Made by a program: the position numbers and the translations under genes. The notes beneath the pieces are model-generated. The model searched no databases. It was not told the origin of the DNA and was given only the letters and a program-made list of their open reading frames with translations. Below, piece after piece: positions 25,415 to 33,006 of a DNA stretch of 64,000 nucleotides. Within the stretch, counting starts at the first letter, position 1; every line of letters begins with the position of its first letter. The stretch is from Pyxidicoccus parkwaysis (GTDB lineage Bacteria; Myxococcota; Myxococcia; Myxococcales; Myxococcaceae): assembly GCF_017301735.1 (NCBI RefSeq), contig NZ_CP071090.1, positions 11,081,001 to 11,145,000 of the forward strand, given 5' to 3'.

Positions 25415-25873
25415 ATGTCGATGCAGAAGCAGGATCAGACGCAGTCCTGGTCGGGGCTGGGCGTGGGGACGGACCGGAAGTCCTTCCTGGACAAAGTGTC
25501 CGCGCAGATTCCGGAATACGAGGCGGAGCGCGCGGTGGAGGCCGTGTTCTGTGCGCTGTCCGAGCGGCTGTCCGGCGGCCTGGTGCAGCAGTTCCGCGAG
25601 CAGCTCTCACCGGACGTGCGGGAGCTGATGGTCGCCTGCCACCGGCACCGCGGCGAGGAGCCGGCCCACCTGGACCGCGACGACTTCTACCTCATGGTGG
25701 CCAACCACCTGAACGCGGAGCCGGAGAACGTGCGGCGCGTCCTCCATGGCGTCTTCGCCGCGCTGCACACGCAGCTGCTCGAGGCGGAGTCCCGGAAAAT
25801 CGAGGGCCAGCTGCCCCGGTGGCTCCAGGGCACGTGGGCCGCGGCGCGGTTGCAAATCGACCGCCCGGCCTGA
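25415..25873 (+). CDS. DUF2267 domain protein
   Basis: A 152-residue soluble protein. The ATG at 25415 follows AAGAGGAG. It shows the DUF2267 pattern: an N-terminal helix pair with a repeated A(V/A)xAVFxALSERL element and the diagnostic end VRRVLHGVFAALHTQLLEAESRKIEGQLPRWLQGTW. DUF2267 proteins are small all-helical proteins often near stress or membrane genes, with no established activity. Monocistronic. Confidence 0.88.
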   Translation: MSMQKQDQTQSWSGLGVGTDRKSFLDKVSAQIPEYEAERAVEAVFCALSERLSGGLVQQFREQLSPDVRELMVACHRHRGEEPAHLDRDDFYLMVANHLNAEPENVRRVLHGVFAALHTQLLEAESRKIEGQLPRWLQGTWAAARLQIDRPA

Positions 25874-26002
25874 GTCGGCGCCGTGACGGGATGGCACGAA
25901 GCGGGAGGGCCGGTGTCCTCCCGCCCGGCCCTCCCCGGTGTACCGCCCCCGCGAAGCAGGCACGCGCGTCCGGAGGCCCGAGGCGTCCGGACGCGCGGGC
26001 GC

Positions 26003-26671
26003 TCAGTACGTCCCACCCAGCGACAGCATGCCCGTGTAGCGGCCGTCTCCGGCGCCCGGGGACAGCGTGCTGGGGGCGAAGTCCTGGCTGAAGAGGAAGT
26101 TGTAGCTCACGCGCGCGTCGGCGGTGATGAGCTTGCCCACCTGGTAGCGCAGCCCGAGCGTGGCCGGCACGTAGCCGCTGGTGTCGTCCTGGAAGCCGAG
26201 CACCCGGCCCCGCGCGTCGTCGCGGACGTTGTAGTTGTCGATGCCGATGCCGCTGGCCACGTACGGCTGCAGCCGCGTGTCCGTCATGTTGCCCACGACG
26301 AGGGCCTGGCCGCCGTTGCGGACGATGTCCGGGCCGTCGGAGATGCCGCCGCCGCCGGGCCGGTTGAAGTCCACGTCAGAGATGCCGCCGCTGTAGCCCA
26401 CCTCGAAGCCGAGGAAGCCGATGGGGCGGTACCCCACGTTGGCGCCGTAGGTGAGGCCGGGGTTGACGGACGGCGCCAACTGCCCCGAGTAGCCCTCCGT
26501 GCCGCCACCTATGAGTGCGTAGAGGCCGGTGTCGGCCCGGTTCGTATGGGTGTGCTCCGTCACCGGCTGCACGCTCGTAGACGGGTAGGCGGGGTGGTAG
26601 TCCTCCTGGGCCTGCGCCGCGCCTCCCCAGAGCGCGGCCGCGCACAACCCGCTCAGCACGAATGCCTTCAT
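26003..26671 (-). CDS. Outer-membrane beta-barrel protein
   Basis: A 222-residue protein. The start at 26671 follows AAAGGAGTC. A cleavable signal peptide (MKAFVLSGLCAAALWGGAAQA) is followed by alternating beta strands rich in Gly and aromatic residues (GLTYGANVGYRPIGFLGFEVGYSGG; SGYVPATLGLRYQVG; ARVSYNFLFS), ending in the strand GMLSLGGTY. This matches OmpA/OmpX-like eight-stranded barrels. The final residue is Tyr rather than Phe, which the BAM machinery also accepts. Ligand unknown. It precedes, on the same strand, nothing obviously related. Confidence 0.82.
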   Translation of the reverse strand: MKAFVLSGLCAAALWGGAAQAQEDYHPAYPSTSVQPVTEHTHTNRADTGLYALIGGGTEGYSGQLAPSVNPGLTYGANVGYRPIGFLGFEVGYSGGISDVDFNRPGGGGISDGPDIVRNGGQALVVGNMTDTRLQPYVASGIGIDNYNVRDDARGRVLGFQDDTSGYVPATLGLRYQVGKLITADARVSYNFLFSQDFAPSTLSPGAGDGRYTGMLSLGGTY

Positions 26672-26801
26672 CGCTCGGACTCCTTTGTTCGTCCGATAGG
26701 CAACGTGGCCCGCGCGGGGAGTCACGGCAATGTGGCGGTGCCCGCCCTTCCCACCCCGAGGGGCGGGGCGGGAGGGCGGGCAGGGCGCTTGCGCCGGGGC
26801 T

Positions 26802-28541
26802 TCACGGGAGCAGGGAGAGCGCGTCCAGCGCCGCCTTCGCCTGCACCAGCCCCTTGCCGTAGCCCTCGGCGTCGCCGAGGCCCAGCGCGGTGCTCAGCAT
26901 GGCTTCCTTCACCTGGTCCGGCGTGGCGGACGGGTGGGCGCTGAAGAGCAGCGCGGCGACACCGCTCACGTGCGGCGCGGCCATGGACGTCCCGGACATG
27001 TACGCGTAGTCCGCCCGCTCCACCTGGATGCGCACGGGGGTGCCGAAAATCCGCTCCAGCACGGTGCCGGCCGCCTGGTTGACGGTGACGGCGGGCGCCC
27101 ACTGGCGGTGGCGGGGCAGCGCGAGGATGTCCGCGCCGCGCTCCACGTCCTCATTGACGAAGACGACGGCCTTCGCGCCCTGCCTCATCACGTTGACCAT
27201 GGCCCTCTCCACGGGGACGCGGCCGGGGCGCACGTAGGCGATGAAGCCGTTGCAGTCCCGGGCCTCGCACGAGTCCACCGACTCGCCTCCGCCGCAGTCC
27301 ACCAGCGCCAGGTTCTGCTCACCCGGGAGCGCGTACAGCAGCGCGCGCGCCAGGATGGGCTCGGTGCGGGACTCGGGCTCCACGGTGGCCAGCGAGCCGA
27401 GGCGGGTGGGGAAGGTGGAGAGCACCTCCACGCCCGGCGCCACCAGCGCCAGGTCCTCCCCTCCGGTGGAGAAGCGGGCCCGCCGGCCCTTGTCGTCCAC
27501 CGCGCCCACCGCCACCACGGACGGGTCCGACGCCGGATAGGACACCACCCGGCCGCCGTCGTTGCCGGACGCGGCCACCACCAGCATCCCGCTGTCATGC
27601 GCCGCCTTGAAGGCGTCCAGCGAGGTGCGCGAGGCGAAGCCGCCGCCCAGCGACAGCGAGGCCACCTTCGCGCCCTGGCTCTGGCAGTACTCCAGCGCCT
27701 CCAGCACGAAGCTCATCTGCGTGCTGCCGTAGATGTCCAGCACCCGGGCGATGACCAGCTCCGCGTCCGGCGCCACGCCCATGAGGCCGCGGCCCTTCTC
27801 CAGCTCGTGCCCGCCCCCGGCGCCCTGGCCCGCGCGCGCGGCGATGATGCCCGCCACGTGCGTGCCATGGCCGGTGCCCCAGTTGTCGGGGCTGCCGTTG
27901 GGGCTGCCGTCCCAGGGCTCGTCATCCCCGTCCAGGAAGTCGTGCTTCGCCACCACCGCGTCCCGCAGCTCCGGGTGCGCCAGGTCCAGGCCGCTGTCGA
28001 TGACGCACACCCGCACGCCCCTGCCCGTGGGCCGGCCCGGGTCCAGCTGGCCGTCGTTGTTCTGGTCCCACACCAGGTTGGCCTGCACGTTCTTCAGCCC
28101 GGCGGTGTACTCGCCGGTGACATTGCCCGTCACCGCCCGGGACGCGAAGGTCATCACCGGCGCCGTCGAGGCTCCCATCGAGTGCCAGACCTGATCCTCC
28201 TCGATGCTCTCCACGCGCGAGTCCCGCGCCAGCGCGCCGCGCTCCTGCTCCGTCAGCCGCGCGGCCACGGCGGGCACGCTGCGGAACGTGGCCGTCACCC
28301 GGCCACCCAGCTGGTGCACGGTGGCGGCGGCCGACACGCCCCCCTCCCGGAAGCGGACGATGTAGGGCGAGCGGCCCTCGCTGTCGGGGCCGCCCGGGAG
28401 GGCGTTCCTGCTCGGTGGCGCTTCTTCCAGCGCGCCCACCGAGACATTGGGGCACACCCCGCCCTGGGCATTCCTGTACGACGTGTTCTCCGGCGCACAT
28501 GCCACGCACGCCACGAGCCCGACGAGTCCCCAGCGCCTCAT
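26802..28541 (-). CDS. S8 (subtilisin-like) protease with I9 propeptide and PA insert, lipoprotein
   Basis: A 579-residue protein. The signal peptide ends LVACVACAPE (lipobox). Residues about 55-125 are an inhibitor-I9 propeptide (YIVRFREGGVSAAATVHQLGG...VESIEEDQ). The peptidase has Asp182 (VCVIDSGLD), His225 (GTGHGTHVAG) and Ser519 (GTSMAAPHVSG), so the triad is complete. A PA domain is inserted between about 345 and 490 (LYALPGEQNLALVDCGGGESVDSC...VNVMRQGAKAVVFVNEDVERG), often used for substrate or partner docking. Probably an active envelope-anchored protease. A GTG- or ATG-started longer form is rejected because the lipobox is at the N-terminus of this one. Confidence 0.93.
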   Translation of the reverse strand: MRRWGLVGLVACVACAPENTSYRNAQGGVCPNVSVGALEEAPPSRNALPGGPDSEGRSPYIVRFREGGVSAAATVHQLGGRVTATFRSVPAVAARLTEQERGALARDSRVESIEEDQVWHSMGASTAPVMTFASRAVTGNVTGEYTAGLKNVQANLVWDQNNDGQLDPGRPTGRGVRVCVIDSGLDLAHPELRDAVVAKHDFLDGDDEPWDGSPNGSPDNWGTGHGTHVAGIIAARAGQGAGGGHELEKGRGLMGVAPDAELVIARVLDIYGSTQMSFVLEALEYCQSQGAKVASLSLGGGFASRTSLDAFKAAHDSGMLVVAASGNDGGRVVSYPASDPSVVAVGAVDDKGRRARFSTGGEDLALVAPGVEVLSTFPTRLGSLATVEPESRTEPILARALLYALPGEQNLALVDCGGGESVDSCEARDCNGFIAYVRPGRVPVERAMVNVMRQGAKAVVFVNEDVERGADILALPRHRQWAPAVTVNQAAGTVLERIFGTPVRIQVERADYAYMSGTSMAAPHVSGVAALLFSAHPSATPDQVKEAMLSTALGLGDAEGYGKGLVQAKAALDALSLLP

Positions 28542-29011
28542 TGAACCGCTCCTTCCATCACCGCCATCCGGGGGTGAGCCGCCCACACGCACGGGGAAGG
28601 AATGCCTCCCATCCGCCGGGCGCGTATGCCTCCAGGGAGTGCATCCCCACGCGCCTCCGCAACGGTTGCGGGAGGACGGGGCAACGGGAGGTGTGGAGGT
28701 TCACATCCCGTGTGTTGGGGGTCGGAACCGGTGCTCCAGACCCTGGACGCCCCCCGGACCGGGCTCTACGGCCCCCGCGTTCCGCCCGCCCACCCTGACT
28801 CGAGGGTGGGCCCGGACTCACTCGCGAAAGCTCTCAACGCACCGGGGCCGGGGACGTATTGGCGTTTTCACGGACAGTCATGCCGAATGGGTCTGACACC
28901 CTCCCCGGGGAACGGGGTTTCCGTTCAGGACGTTGGAGGTGTCAGTCCCGTAGAAGTCCCCCCGCCTGCTTGATTCGTCCGGGGCCGGATGCTTCGCTGC
29001 CAGGAGAAGCC
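28542..29011. promoter_or_regulatory. 470-bp divergent gap with two hairpins
   Basis: No gene. It separates the S8 protease (left) from the Ser/Thr kinase (right). Two hairpins: GCCCACCCT/AGGGTGGGC at 28788-28811 (perfect 9-bp stem, 6-base loop) and a wider dyad CTGACACC...GGTGTCAG at 28893-28945 with flanking CTCC/GGAG pairing, 66 bases before the kinase start. They may be regulator sites or leader RNA structure. Confidence 0.45.
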
Positions 29012-31531
29012 ATGAGCACCGCACCTACAGAGTCCCCGCGTTTCCTCGGGCGCTACGAGCTCGTCCACCCCCTGGGCCAGGGCGGCATGGGCGAGGTCTT
29101 CCTGGCGAAAATCAGTGGCGCGGCCGGCTTCGAGAAGCCGTGCATCGTCAAAACGATTCTTCCAGCGCTGCTGAAGGACCGGCAGTTCCTGGACCGCTTC
29201 CACCACGAGGCCAAGGTGCTGGTGCACCTCGTCCACTCGTCGATTGCCCAGGTGTACGACATGGGCGAGGCGGACGGCACCTACTACATGGCGCTGGAGT
29301 ACGTGGCCGGCGTGGACCTGGCGTACCTGCTGGAGCAGGCGCGGGCGCAGGGCGTGGCGGTGCCGGTGCCGGTGGCGCTCTTCATCGGCCAGCGCATGGC
29401 GGAGGGCCTGGGCTACGCGCACCGCAAGGTGGGGACGGACGGCACGCCGCTGGGCATCGTCCACCGCGACGTGTCTCCGCACAACGTCATGGTGTCGTAC
29501 GAGGGCGAGGTGAAGGTCATCGACTTCGGCCTCGCCAAGTCCGCGGCGCGCAGCAAGTACACGCTGCCGTCCACGGTGATGGGGAAGCTGGGGTACATGT
29601 CCCCGGAGCAGGTGCGCGCGGAGCCGCTGGACCACCGCAGCGACATCTACTCGTCCGGCGTCGTGGTGTGGGAGATGCTCGCCGGCCGCCCGCTGATTCC
29701 CCATGGGACGGTGGGGGAGATGATGGCGGCCATGTCCCAGCCGGTGGTGCCCTCGCTGAGCGAGGCGCGGCCGGAGGTGGACGCCGCGCTGGAGTCCGTG
29801 GTGCGGCGCGCGCTGGAGGCGAAGCCGGACACGCGCTACTCGCGCTCGGATGAGTGGGCCCGCGCGCTCAACGGCGAGCTGGTCCGCACGGGCGCGGCGG
29901 TGGGCGCGGAGGAGGTGGGCAACTTCGTCCGCGCGCTGTGCCCGGAGGCGTTCGCCTCGCAGCGCAAGCTCATCTCGAAGGTGAGCTCGTCCTCCGGACA
30001 CCACCGGACGCCCACGCCTGCGCCCACTTCGTCGCCGGGCACGGGGACGGGGATGTACGGCACCGGCCCGCAGGCGTACGGCACCGGCCCTCAGGCGGCG
30101 GAGGAGGGCGTCTCCGGCTACGACTCCACGGTGCTGCGGAGCACGAGCGACAGCCAGCCGCCCGCGCGCCAGTCGGGAGGCGTGGCCCGGCCCGACGCCG
30201 TCTACGCGGATGGCGAGGACGCGGACCTGGGCGCCACCACGCTGCGCCAGCCGTCCGGCACCGGGATGCCGCCCGCGCGCGCGGGCAGTGGGGGCCAGGC
30301 GGTGCGCAAGCAGTCGCGCCCGGTGCCCTCGGTGGTGGTGGATGAGGAGGCCGCGGAGGCGCTGGCGGAGCGCGTGGCCCGCAAGCGGCCCATGGGGCTC
30401 TACGCCGCCATCGCCGTGCTGCTGGTGATTGCCACCGCAGCCATCACCGCGCTGTTCGTCCGCCAGCCGGAGGCTCCGGCGCTTGTGGCGCAGCCGCTGG
30501 CGAACAACGAACCGGGCGCGCCCGCGAAGGGACACGAAGCGACGGGAAGCACAGGCACCGCGTCCGCGACGGGGACTCCGGGCGCGGCTCCAGCCACGGG
30601 CACCGCGTCCGCGACGGGGACTCCGGGCACGGCTCCGGCCACCGGCACCGCGACGGGGACGGCGGACCCGGCGCATGGGACAGGGACTCCGTCCACCGGA
30701 GCGGTGGCCGCTGGTGGGCAGGGGACTCCCACGGCGGAAGCCGTGCCGTCCTCGGGGAGCGTCGCCGCCGGCAGCGCGACGCCGGACAAGACGGAGCCGG
30801 CTGAGCCCGCCACGCCGGACAAGCACCCGACGTCCACGACGGCGAAGGTGCCCGGGAAGAAGAAGACTCCCACCACCTCGGCGCAGACTCCGGCGCCCGA
30901 GCCGAAGGTCCGCTACGTCTCTCCCTCGGTGGTGCTCCCCGTGAGCGAGGACAGCGGGCGCCACTACGTGGAGAAGGGCTGGGCCGCGGGACTCGTCGAG
31001 GGCGCGGAGGTGCTGGTCGTGGGGGCGCCGGCGAAGAATGGCCAGCGGCCGGTGGTGGGCCTGGCGCGGGTGCAGAAGACCGGTGGCCGGGGCTTGAGGA
31101 AGCTCCAGAAGACGTTCCTCGAGCTGGACGACGCCGCCCTCGCTTCCACCGGCACCCTCTACGTGGCCGTGCCCGAGGGTAAGGCCGCCGCGCTCGGGCA
31201 GGGCGGGACGGAGGGCTCCACCGAGGATGCTCCCGTCGAGGCGCCCACGAAGCCCAAGAAGCAGACCTTGTACGCCTCGGTGGCGCAGCAGACGGGCGTG
31301 GCGAGCTTCACGAGTCCCGGCATCAAGGTCCGCAACCTGGGCGTCACGCCCTGGACCGAGTGCACGGTGGTGAAGGACCGGCGCAATGCGGCCTGGCTCG
31401 GCAATGTCGAGGCCAACGAGGAGAAGTACGTCAACGAAAAGCGGTTCAAGATGAACACGGCCTACGACGTGGGCTCCAACAACGTGGGCATCTATTGCAA
31501 CGAAGGTGAAGTCGTCATGCCGTTGCGGTAG
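29012..31531 (+). CDS. Transmembrane Ser/Thr protein kinase with repeat linker
   Basis: An 839-residue protein. The ATG at 29012 follows AGGAGAAG. Residues about 14-285 are a complete Hanks-type kinase: Gly loop LGQGGMGEVF, Lys47 in CIVKTIL, catalytic IVHRDVSPHNVM with Asp153, IDFGLAK, and the activation segment GKLGYMSPEQV. A single TM helix (GLYAAIAVLLVIATAAITALFV) at about 462-484 separates it from an extracytoplasmic part. That part starts with low-complexity Thr/Gly/Ala/Pro repeats (two near-identical 15-residue units, about 514-545) and ends in a beta-rich domain of unknown type (about 640-839). A sensor kinase with periplasmic reach is the likely role; ligand unknown. Confidence 0.92.
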   Translation: MSTAPTESPRFLGRYELVHPLGQGGMGEVFLAKISGAAGFEKPCIVKTILPALLKDRQFLDRFHHEAKVLVHLVHSSIAQVYDMGEADGTYYMALEYVAGVDLAYLLEQARAQGVAVPVPVALFIGQRMAEGLGYAHRKVGTDGTPLGIVHRDVSPHNVMVSYEGEVKVIDFGLAKSAARSKYTLPSTVMGKLGYMSPEQVRAEPLDHRSDIYSSGVVVWEMLAGRPLIPHGTVGEMMAAMSQPVVPSLSEARPEVDAALESVVRRALEAKPDTRYSRSDEWARALNGELVRTGAAVGAEEVGNFVRALCPEAFASQRKLISKVSSSSGHHRTPTPAPTSSPGTGTGMYGTGPQAYGTGPQAAEEGVSGYDSTVLRSTSDSQPPARQSGGVARPDAVYADGEDADLGATTLRQPSGTGMPPARAGSGGQAVRKQSRPVPSVVVDEEAAEALAERVARKRPMGLYAAIAVLLVIATAAITALFVRQPEAPALVAQPLANNEPGAPAKGHEATGSTGTASATGTPGAAPATGTASATGTPGTAPATGTATGTADPAHGTGTPSTGAVAAGGQGTPTAEAVPSSGSVAAGSATPDKTEPAEPATPDKHPTSTTAKVPGKKKTPTTSAQTPAPEPKVRYVSPSVVLPVSEDSGRHYVEKGWAAGLVEGAEVLVVGAPAKNGQRPVVGLARVQKTGGRGLRKLQKTFLELDDAALASTGTLYVAVPEGKAAALGQGGTEGSTEDAPVEAPTKPKKQTLYASVAQQTGVASFTSPGIKVRNLGVTPWTECTVVKDRRNAAWLGNVEANEEKYVNEKRFKMNTAYDVGSNNVGIYCNEGEVVMPLR

Positions 31532-31576
31532 CCGGGCTCTCCGAGACAGCCGGCCTGAGACTCCGGGCCGCGCCGC

Positions 31577-32248
31577 TCACTCGTTCAGCCGGTCCAGGGC
31601 CAGGGGACAGTCGGCCGCCAGCGCCTTCAGTTCCTCATCCCCGCCGCGCGCGCCGCGCACGAGCCGGTCCAGCGAGCGCCGGCACTCCCAGGTCGACTCG
31701 CGCGTGCCGTGGCAGCAGTGCCAGCCCGTCAGCGTCTTGCCCAGGTACTTCTGCGTCTCCGCCTTCGTCGGCGTGATGAGCAGCCACACGGCGCCGGCCA
31801 GCACCGCCAGCCACGGAAGCTGCACGGCCACGCCCTTCAAGCGAGGGCCCGCGCCCGGCGCCACGGGCTCGGCGTGGACACCCAGCTTCGCGTCCAGCGG
31901 GCGGCGGAAGAGCACCACCAGCAGCAGCAACTCCGGCGGCGTGGTGAAGGCTCGCGCCAGTCCCAGGGGAAGGCCCGGCGCCGCCTCGCCGCGCACCAGC
32001 CGCACGCCGGCCACCTGGCGCCACAGCGTCCTCCCGGTGAGCCCGCCCACCGCGGACGCGACGAGCCACGCCAGCGCCATCGCGAGCAGCAGGGCCCCGG
32101 CCGTGCGCTCCACCTCGAGGAAGCGCAATGCGGCCCAGCCCACCAGCGCGGCCGTCGCCACGTCCAGCAGGTCCGCCACCCAGAGGTGCCACTGGTACCG
32201 GGACTCGCGCGTCACCGAGTCCGTCGAGAACAACGCCCCGTCGCTCAT
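31577..32248 (-). CDS. RDD-like polytopic membrane protein
   Basis: A 223-residue protein. The start at 32248 follows GAGGGTGG; the longer frame has no ribosome site. It has four likely TM segments (LDVATAALVGWAALRFLEV, ALLLAMALAWLVASAVGG, TTPPELLLLVVLFRR, LPWLAVLAGAVWLLITP). The stretch GGLTGRTLWRQVAGVRLV resembles the second conserved RDD-family block. The C-terminus is soluble with several Cys (WHCCHGTRESTWECRR). Function unknown. It converges with the Ser/Thr kinase gene, 45 bases apart. Confidence 0.72.
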   Translation of the reverse strand: MSDGALFSTDSVTRESRYQWHLWVADLLDVATAALVGWAALRFLEVERTAGALLLAMALAWLVASAVGGLTGRTLWRQVAGVRLVRGEAAPGLPLGLARAFTTPPELLLLVVLFRRPLDAKLGVHAEPVAPGAGPRLKGVAVQLPWLAVLAGAVWLLITPTKAETQKYLGKTLTGWHCCHGTRESTWECRRSLDRLVRGARGGDEELKALAADCPLALDRLNE

Positions 32249-33006
32249 CCACCCTCTTTTCGGGGCGGGGAGCATAGACCGGCTGTTGCTCGCGGGTGGC
32301 ACGGACATTCTCGGCTGACGGGCGGGGAACACCGCGTGCGCCGCCGGGCCCGGACGGTGTCGTGCACGCGGCAAGGCCAGGCTTCGCGGCCATGCGCCGC
32401 GCTCCGGCAGCGACACGTACGCGTGCGTCACGCTTCATCGGCATCGACACGTACGTGCGCGTCACGCCCCCACGGCGTCGTCGACACGCGGCCCGGCGGC
32501 CTCCTTCGCGAGGACGCCGACTCCCGGCCGATGCCGGCGCGCGGAGACGTGTCCACCTTCCCGCCCTCCCCCGGTGCCGGCCCTCCTTCCTCCGAGTGAA
32601 CCCAGGCGGGTTGGCGGGCGCCGGGTGGCCTGGATGGTTCGACCGGGGGACATGCCTCGTGTCGCCTTCCCGCAGTGGCGTCAGAGGGGGATGGCTCTCA
32701 TCTTCAGCCCTGCGCGATGCGGCGAGGCCTCCACCACCACCGGGGCCTCGTGTCAGGACGCGCGGATGCCATGGCCAGAAGGGCGCCGGGGAGGCCCCTG
32801 GCGCGGCAGGAGGTGCCGGGGAGGTCCCGGCACCGAGGGCGGTGGCGGGCGAGGCGGCAGCGGCGGGGGCGGTGGGGGGCTGTACCGGGGATGGAGGTCG
32901 CGTCCCCCGCCGCTGCCGCCAAGGCTGCACCACTCAACGGTTACACCCCGGGTGAGAAGCTCCCGGTTTGGTCTCCCGGCCGGTTCTGCCGGACACTGGG
33001 GGCCTC
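32249..33006. other. 758-bp gene-poor gap with tandem short repeats
   Basis: Reading frames here lack ribosome sites and look like GC-bias shadows. It carries a tandem repeat at 32411-32467 and, from about 32760 to 32900, G-rich low-complexity sequence (runs of GGC and GGT). It must contain the promoters for the leftward RDD-like gene and the rightward hybrid kinase. Confidence 0.5.
32411..32467. repeat. Tandem 34-bp-spaced repeat with ACGTAC cores
   Basis: A 23-base element begins CGACACGTAC and ends GTCACGC at 32411-32433 and again at 32445-32467, with two mismatches. A degenerate third start, CGACACG, follows at 32482. The ACGTAC/GTGCG interior is partly palindromic, as in operator arrays. 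Confidence 0.55.

Noticed and set aside
26730..30964. Long frames opposite the S8 protease and the Ser/Thr kinase (26730-28544 plus strand, 28925-30964 minus strand)
   Set aside because: Same GC-bias artefact; the sense strands encode complete catalytic domains.
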